This document shows positions 8,004 through 9,788 of a stretch of DNA of 9,788 nucleotides, piece after piece. The position numbers and the translations under genes were made by a program. The notes below the pieces were generated by a model. The model did no database searches. It worked only from the letters and a program-made list of their open reading frames with translations, and was not told the origin of the DNA. The stretch is from Sulfurimonadaceae bacterium. GTDB taxonomy: Bacteria; Campylobacterota; Campylobacteria; Campylobacterales; Sulfurimonadaceae. Every line of letters starts with the position of its first letter. The stretch's first letter is position 1. Location of the stretch: positions 1-9,788 of the forward strand of contig JAUWRZ010000050.1 in NCBI GenBank assembly GCA_030610325.1. The letters run 5' to 3'.

Positions 8004-8880
8004 ACGCTTTGGCCATCTCTCTCTCTTCGACACCACTGAGCTCGACCACCTCATAGTTCTCCGGGTCTTTGAGCAGTTCAAGGGTCAATCTATGGTTTAG
8101 ATCATGGCTGCCTGCGAAGGCCTCATAACTACCTATGAAGTTCATCCCGAGCAGAGACATATCGCCGATAGCATCCAAGATCTTATGGCGTACGAACTCA
8201 TCACTGTAGCGCAGACCTTCAGAGTTGAGTACTTTCTTCTCATCAAGGACTACCGCGTTCTCCAGACTTCCACCTAGTGCAAGCCCCTTCGAGCGCAGAT
8301 ACTGGACCTCATGCAAGAAACCAAAGGTACGCGCACGTGCGATCTCCTCTTTATAGGTCGCTCTGGAAAGATGCAGTACATAGGTCTGCTTATCGATCAC
8401 AGGATGTTTGAAGCGAATGGTAAAGTCATACTTCAGCTCTTTCGAGGGAGCGAGTTTGACATATTTGTCACCATCTTTCACCGACACCTCTTTCTTGATA
8501 CGCATGATCTTTTTAGGTCGTTCCAGACTTGAGACACCTGCCTCATCAAGCAAGATACAGAAACTCGCACTTGAGCCATCCATCACAGGCACCTCATCAG
8601 CATCCACGAGGACTCGAAGATTATCGATTCCGTACGCATAGACAGCAGAGAGGAGATGTTCGATAGTAGAGATGAAATAACCATCTTTACCGATAACAGT
8701 AGCCATCTTCGTATCTACGACGTTCTCCGGTCTCAGTGGTATCGAGACACCGACATCCTTGCGATAGAAGATGATCCCGCTATTAGCTTCAAGCGGCTCA
8801 AGCCGCAATCGGACCGGATTACCCTTATGTAAGCCTATACCGACAAGTTCTACCGGCTTTGTGATAGTAGTCTGGGTCAT
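7996..8880 (-). CDS. lpxC: UDP-3-O-acyl-N-acetylglucosamine deacetylase LpxC
   Basis: Zinc-dependent deacetylase that carries out the committed step of lipid A synthesis, so the organism has a Gram-negative outer membrane with LPS or LOS. The 294-residue length is normal. The predicted zinc ligands are His75 (in STIEHLLSA), His232 and Asp236 (in RHKILDAIGD), and the general acid/base region has His259 in GSHDLNH; GIGLHKG (14-20), PVMDGSSASF (98-107) and ARTFGF (183-188) are further family motifs. The ATG at 8880-8878 has AAGGA six bases upstream. It is the first gene of the long operon, preceded by the only sizeable intergenic region and a good -10 element. In E. coli LpxC amount is set by FtsH proteolysis through the C-terminal tail; whether the AKAYA tail here does likewise is unknown. 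Confidence 0.98.
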   Translation of the reverse strand: MTQTTITKPVELVGIGLHKGNPVRLRLEPLEANSGIIFYRKDVGVSIPLRPENVVDTKMATVIGKDGYFISTIEHLLSAVYAYGIDNLRVLVDADEVPVMDGSSASFCILLDEAGVSSLERPKKIMRIKKEVSVKDGDKYVKLAPSKELKYDFTIRFKHPVIDKQTYVLHLSRATYKEEIARARTFGFLHEVQYLRSKGLALGGSLENAVVLDEKKVLNSEGLRYSDEFVRHKILDAIGDMSLLGMNFIGSYEAFAGSHDLNHRLTLELLKDPENYEVVELSGVEEREMAKAYA

Positions 8881-8886
8881 GTTGAT

Positions 8887-8891
8887 TCCTT
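8887..8891 (-). promoter_or_regulatory. Ribosome binding site of lpxC
   Basis: AAGGA on the minus strand six bases before the lpxC ATG. It lies inside the nine-base element AATCAAGGA (8887-8895), which has a perfect inverted copy at 8943-8951, so its accessibility could depend on RNA folding in transcripts that include both arms. Confidence 0.8.
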
Positions 8892-8931
8892 GATTCAGAT
8901 ACTTTTATATTTTTGAGAAAGCAATTACTAT

Positions 8932-8951
8932 TCCTCGATCCTAATCAAGGA
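8932..8951 (-). repeat. Inverted repeat at the expected transcription start of lpxC
   Basis: On the minus strand TCCTTGAT, loop TAGG, ATCGAGGA: eight pairs with one G-T mismatch that is a wobble in RNA. It begins at the last base of the -10 element and covers the expected start site, which is where a repressor operator would lie; it could instead be a hairpin in read-through RNA. The outer arm also pairs perfectly with the lpxC ribosome binding site region. Confidence 0.5.
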
Positions 8952-8964
8952 TTATAACAAAAAA
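8951..8964 (-). promoter_or_regulatory. Sigma70-type promoter (-10 element with T-tract) for the lpxC operon
   Basis: On the minus strand TTTTTTG (8964-8958) is followed after one T by a perfect TATAAT (8956-8951). A T-run ending in G just ahead of the -10 hexamer, with no clear -35 box, is the promoter form described for Campylobacter and Helicobacter. The expected transcription start is near 8944, giving a leader of about 65 bases before lpxC. A weaker TATAAA (8909-8904) closer to lpxC is a poorer candidate. Confidence 0.65.
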
Positions 8965-8979
8965 CGATGGAAATACCGT

Positions 8980-9005
8980 ACTGCACCGATGTTCTTCAGT
9001 GCAGT
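8980..9005 (-). terminator. Hairpin after the M23 peptidase gene, possible weak terminator
   Basis: Minus strand ACTGCACTGA, loop AGAACA, TCGGTGCAGT: ten pairs including one wobble, about 30 bases after the peptidase stop. The stem is good, but the following bases (ACGGTATTTCC) are not a U-tract; a run of six T comes only some 15 bases later and seems to belong to the promoter. It may end transcription poorly, help stop RNA decay, or do nothing. Confidence 0.4.
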
Positions 9006-9036
9006 TTAAGGTTTAACAGGCCTTATTTGAGCATAG

Positions 9037-9788
9037 CTATTGTCGAGCTATGATCTTCTTCGCATTCCTCATCACCTCGGTTATGTTCAAACGGATCCAC
9101 TGCTTATCCATCCACTCCTGCGGTCGTACGTCCACACCCTGGACCAGGACACCAAAATGCAGGTGATCGCCCAGAACAGAACCGGTCGTACCGGTATTTG
9201 CGATCGCTGAGTTAGCTTTAAATCTGTCACCCTCTTGTACATTCACATTCGAACAGTGGGCATAAAGAGTGTAAAGGCCCATCCCATGAGAGACGATAGG
9301 CATGTTCCCGTAGATACCGGTATAGTCTGAATAAACGACATCACCACTGTTCTTAGGAGTTATCTTAGCCTGCTTGACACTGGCCATATCTAATCCAAGA
9401 TGCCACGCTTCACTGACTTTTTTACCTTTATAATAGTAAGAGCGATGATCACCGAACCCACCAAGGATAGAGGCATTTTTCAATGGATACATCGGCTTGA
9501 TGGAGAAATCACTGATCATATCCTGAGGTACTTTTGAAGTGATCTCATGGATGAGCTTCTCATTCTCGCCACGCACCTCTTCGTTGATGATCTTAAACTG
9601 CTCTATACGATCATCGACACCCTGTGTCTCTGCATAATCATCAGCAAGCTGCGCGATCTTGCCTTCAAGATACTTCTCTGACAACTTGAGATTACGTTTA
9701 CGGTAACTTGATGACTTGATATAAAACGGTATCGTAGCCCGTGATACATTACCGGCATCATCCTCAGCTACTATAGAAGCACGAAAAT
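9037..9788 (-). CDS. M23 family zinc peptidase (peptidoglycan hydrolase), N-terminus cut by window edge
   Basis: Probable periplasmic or envelope-bound endopeptidase of the LytM/M23 type that cuts peptide cross-links of peptidoglycan. The frame is open from the right edge to TAG at 9039-9037, 249 residues visible. The first 23 or so residues (ASIVAEDDAGNVSRATIPF) look like the end of an Ig-like beta-sandwich domain, followed by a basic patch, a charged helical region (about 35-90) and the peptidase domain with GGFGDHRSY. Predicted zinc ligands are His129 and Asp133 (HLGLD) and His210 (GDHLHFG); His177 (YAH) and His208 are the other active-site histidines. All are intact, so an active enzyme is expected. 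A TTG at 9684-9682 is a possible start but is internal to the longer frame. The signal peptide or membrane anchor must lie outside the window. It seems to be a separate transcription unit from lpxC, or its upstream neighbour by read-through. Confidence 0.93.
   Translation of the reverse strand, partial: FRASIVAEDDAGNVSRATIPFYIKSSSYRKRNLKLSEKYLEGKIAQLADDYAETQGVDDRIEQFKIINEEVRGENEKLIHEITSKVPQDMISDFSIKPMYPLKNASILGGFGDHRSYYYKGKKVSEAWHLGLDMASVKQAKITPKNSGDVVYSDYTGIYGNMPIVSHGMGLYTLYAHCSNVNVQEGDRFKANSAIANTGTTGSVLGDHLHFGVLVQGVDVRPQEWMDKQWIRLNITEVMRNAKKIIARQ

Larger units (their letters stand above)
8881..9036. other. Intergenic region between the M23 peptidase gene and lpxC
   Basis: The only sizeable non-coding stretch (156 bases). 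In the direction of transcription it holds the hairpin after the peptidase gene, the T-tract and -10 element, the inverted repeat at the expected start, an AT-rich leader and the lpxC ribosome binding site. I see no tRNA, no small open frame with a ribosome binding site, and no recognisable riboswitch class. Confidence 0.7.

Noticed and set aside
8004..8081. Longer start for the TsaB-like frame, adding 26 residues
   Set aside because: These codons lie wholly inside lpxC in another frame, give an Arg/Ser-rich stretch unlike any TsaB start, and the ATG at 8003 puts the first beta-strand where the family has it.
8904..8909. TATAAA as the main lpxC promoter
   Set aside because: It lacks the T-tract-plus-G context, and its start would lie about 18 bases before the ATG, leaving almost no leader; the TATAAT at 8951-8956 is better.
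1..9788. A hidden defence system, mobile element, CRISPR array or novel gene cluster
   Set aside because: Nearly every base is assigned to conserved housekeeping genes in a syntenic order; no direct repeat series, transposase, integrase or att-like duplication was seen.

Overview
The window looks like a chromosomal housekeeping segment of a member of the Campylobacterota (formerly Epsilonproteobacteria). The gene order lpxC, small TsaB-like gene, thrB, ylxR, infB, rbfA, rimP is the one I recall from Helicobacter and Campylobacter. Protein style (for example the XseA, UbiE and RibD sequences) and a moderate GC content by eye suggest a free-living relative such as Sulfurovum or Sulfuricurvum. 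The genus is a guess; the phylum is fairly safe. All recognisable genes lie on the minus strand, so transcription runs from high to low coordinates.

Layout in the direction of transcription. First is the C-terminal part of an M23 zinc peptidase with a beta-sandwich-like stretch in front, open at the right edge (9037-9788). Next is the only real intergenic region (8881-9036), which holds a hairpin, a good Campylobacterota-type sigma70 -10 element and a set of inverted repeats ahead of lpxC. Then come ten tightly packed genes: lpxC, tsaB-like, thrB, ylxR, infB, rbfA, rimP, ribD, ubiE and xseA. The last of these runs off the left edge. Eight of the nine internal junctions overlap or are separated by 6 bases; the remaining gap is 20 bases. 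This strongly suggests one operon with translational coupling.

The core of the operon concerns translation. It encodes initiation factor 2, two 30S maturation factors (RbfA, RimP), the RNA-binding protein YlxR and a TsaB-like partner for the t6A tRNA modification. Around it are committed enzymes of other essential pathways: lipid A (LpxC), threonine (ThrB), riboflavin (RibD), quinone methylation (UbiE) and a DNA repair nuclease subunit (XseA). The genes share growth-related demand rather than one pathway.

I found no mobile element, CRISPR array, tRNA, rRNA, prophage, defence system or other evident novel system. The points worth a second look are modest: the repeat architecture of the lpxC leader, the very short and divergent TsaB-like protein, the insertion inside the RibD deaminase domain, the rearranged nusA-less infB cluster, and a possible internal promoter overlapping the ylxR start codon.
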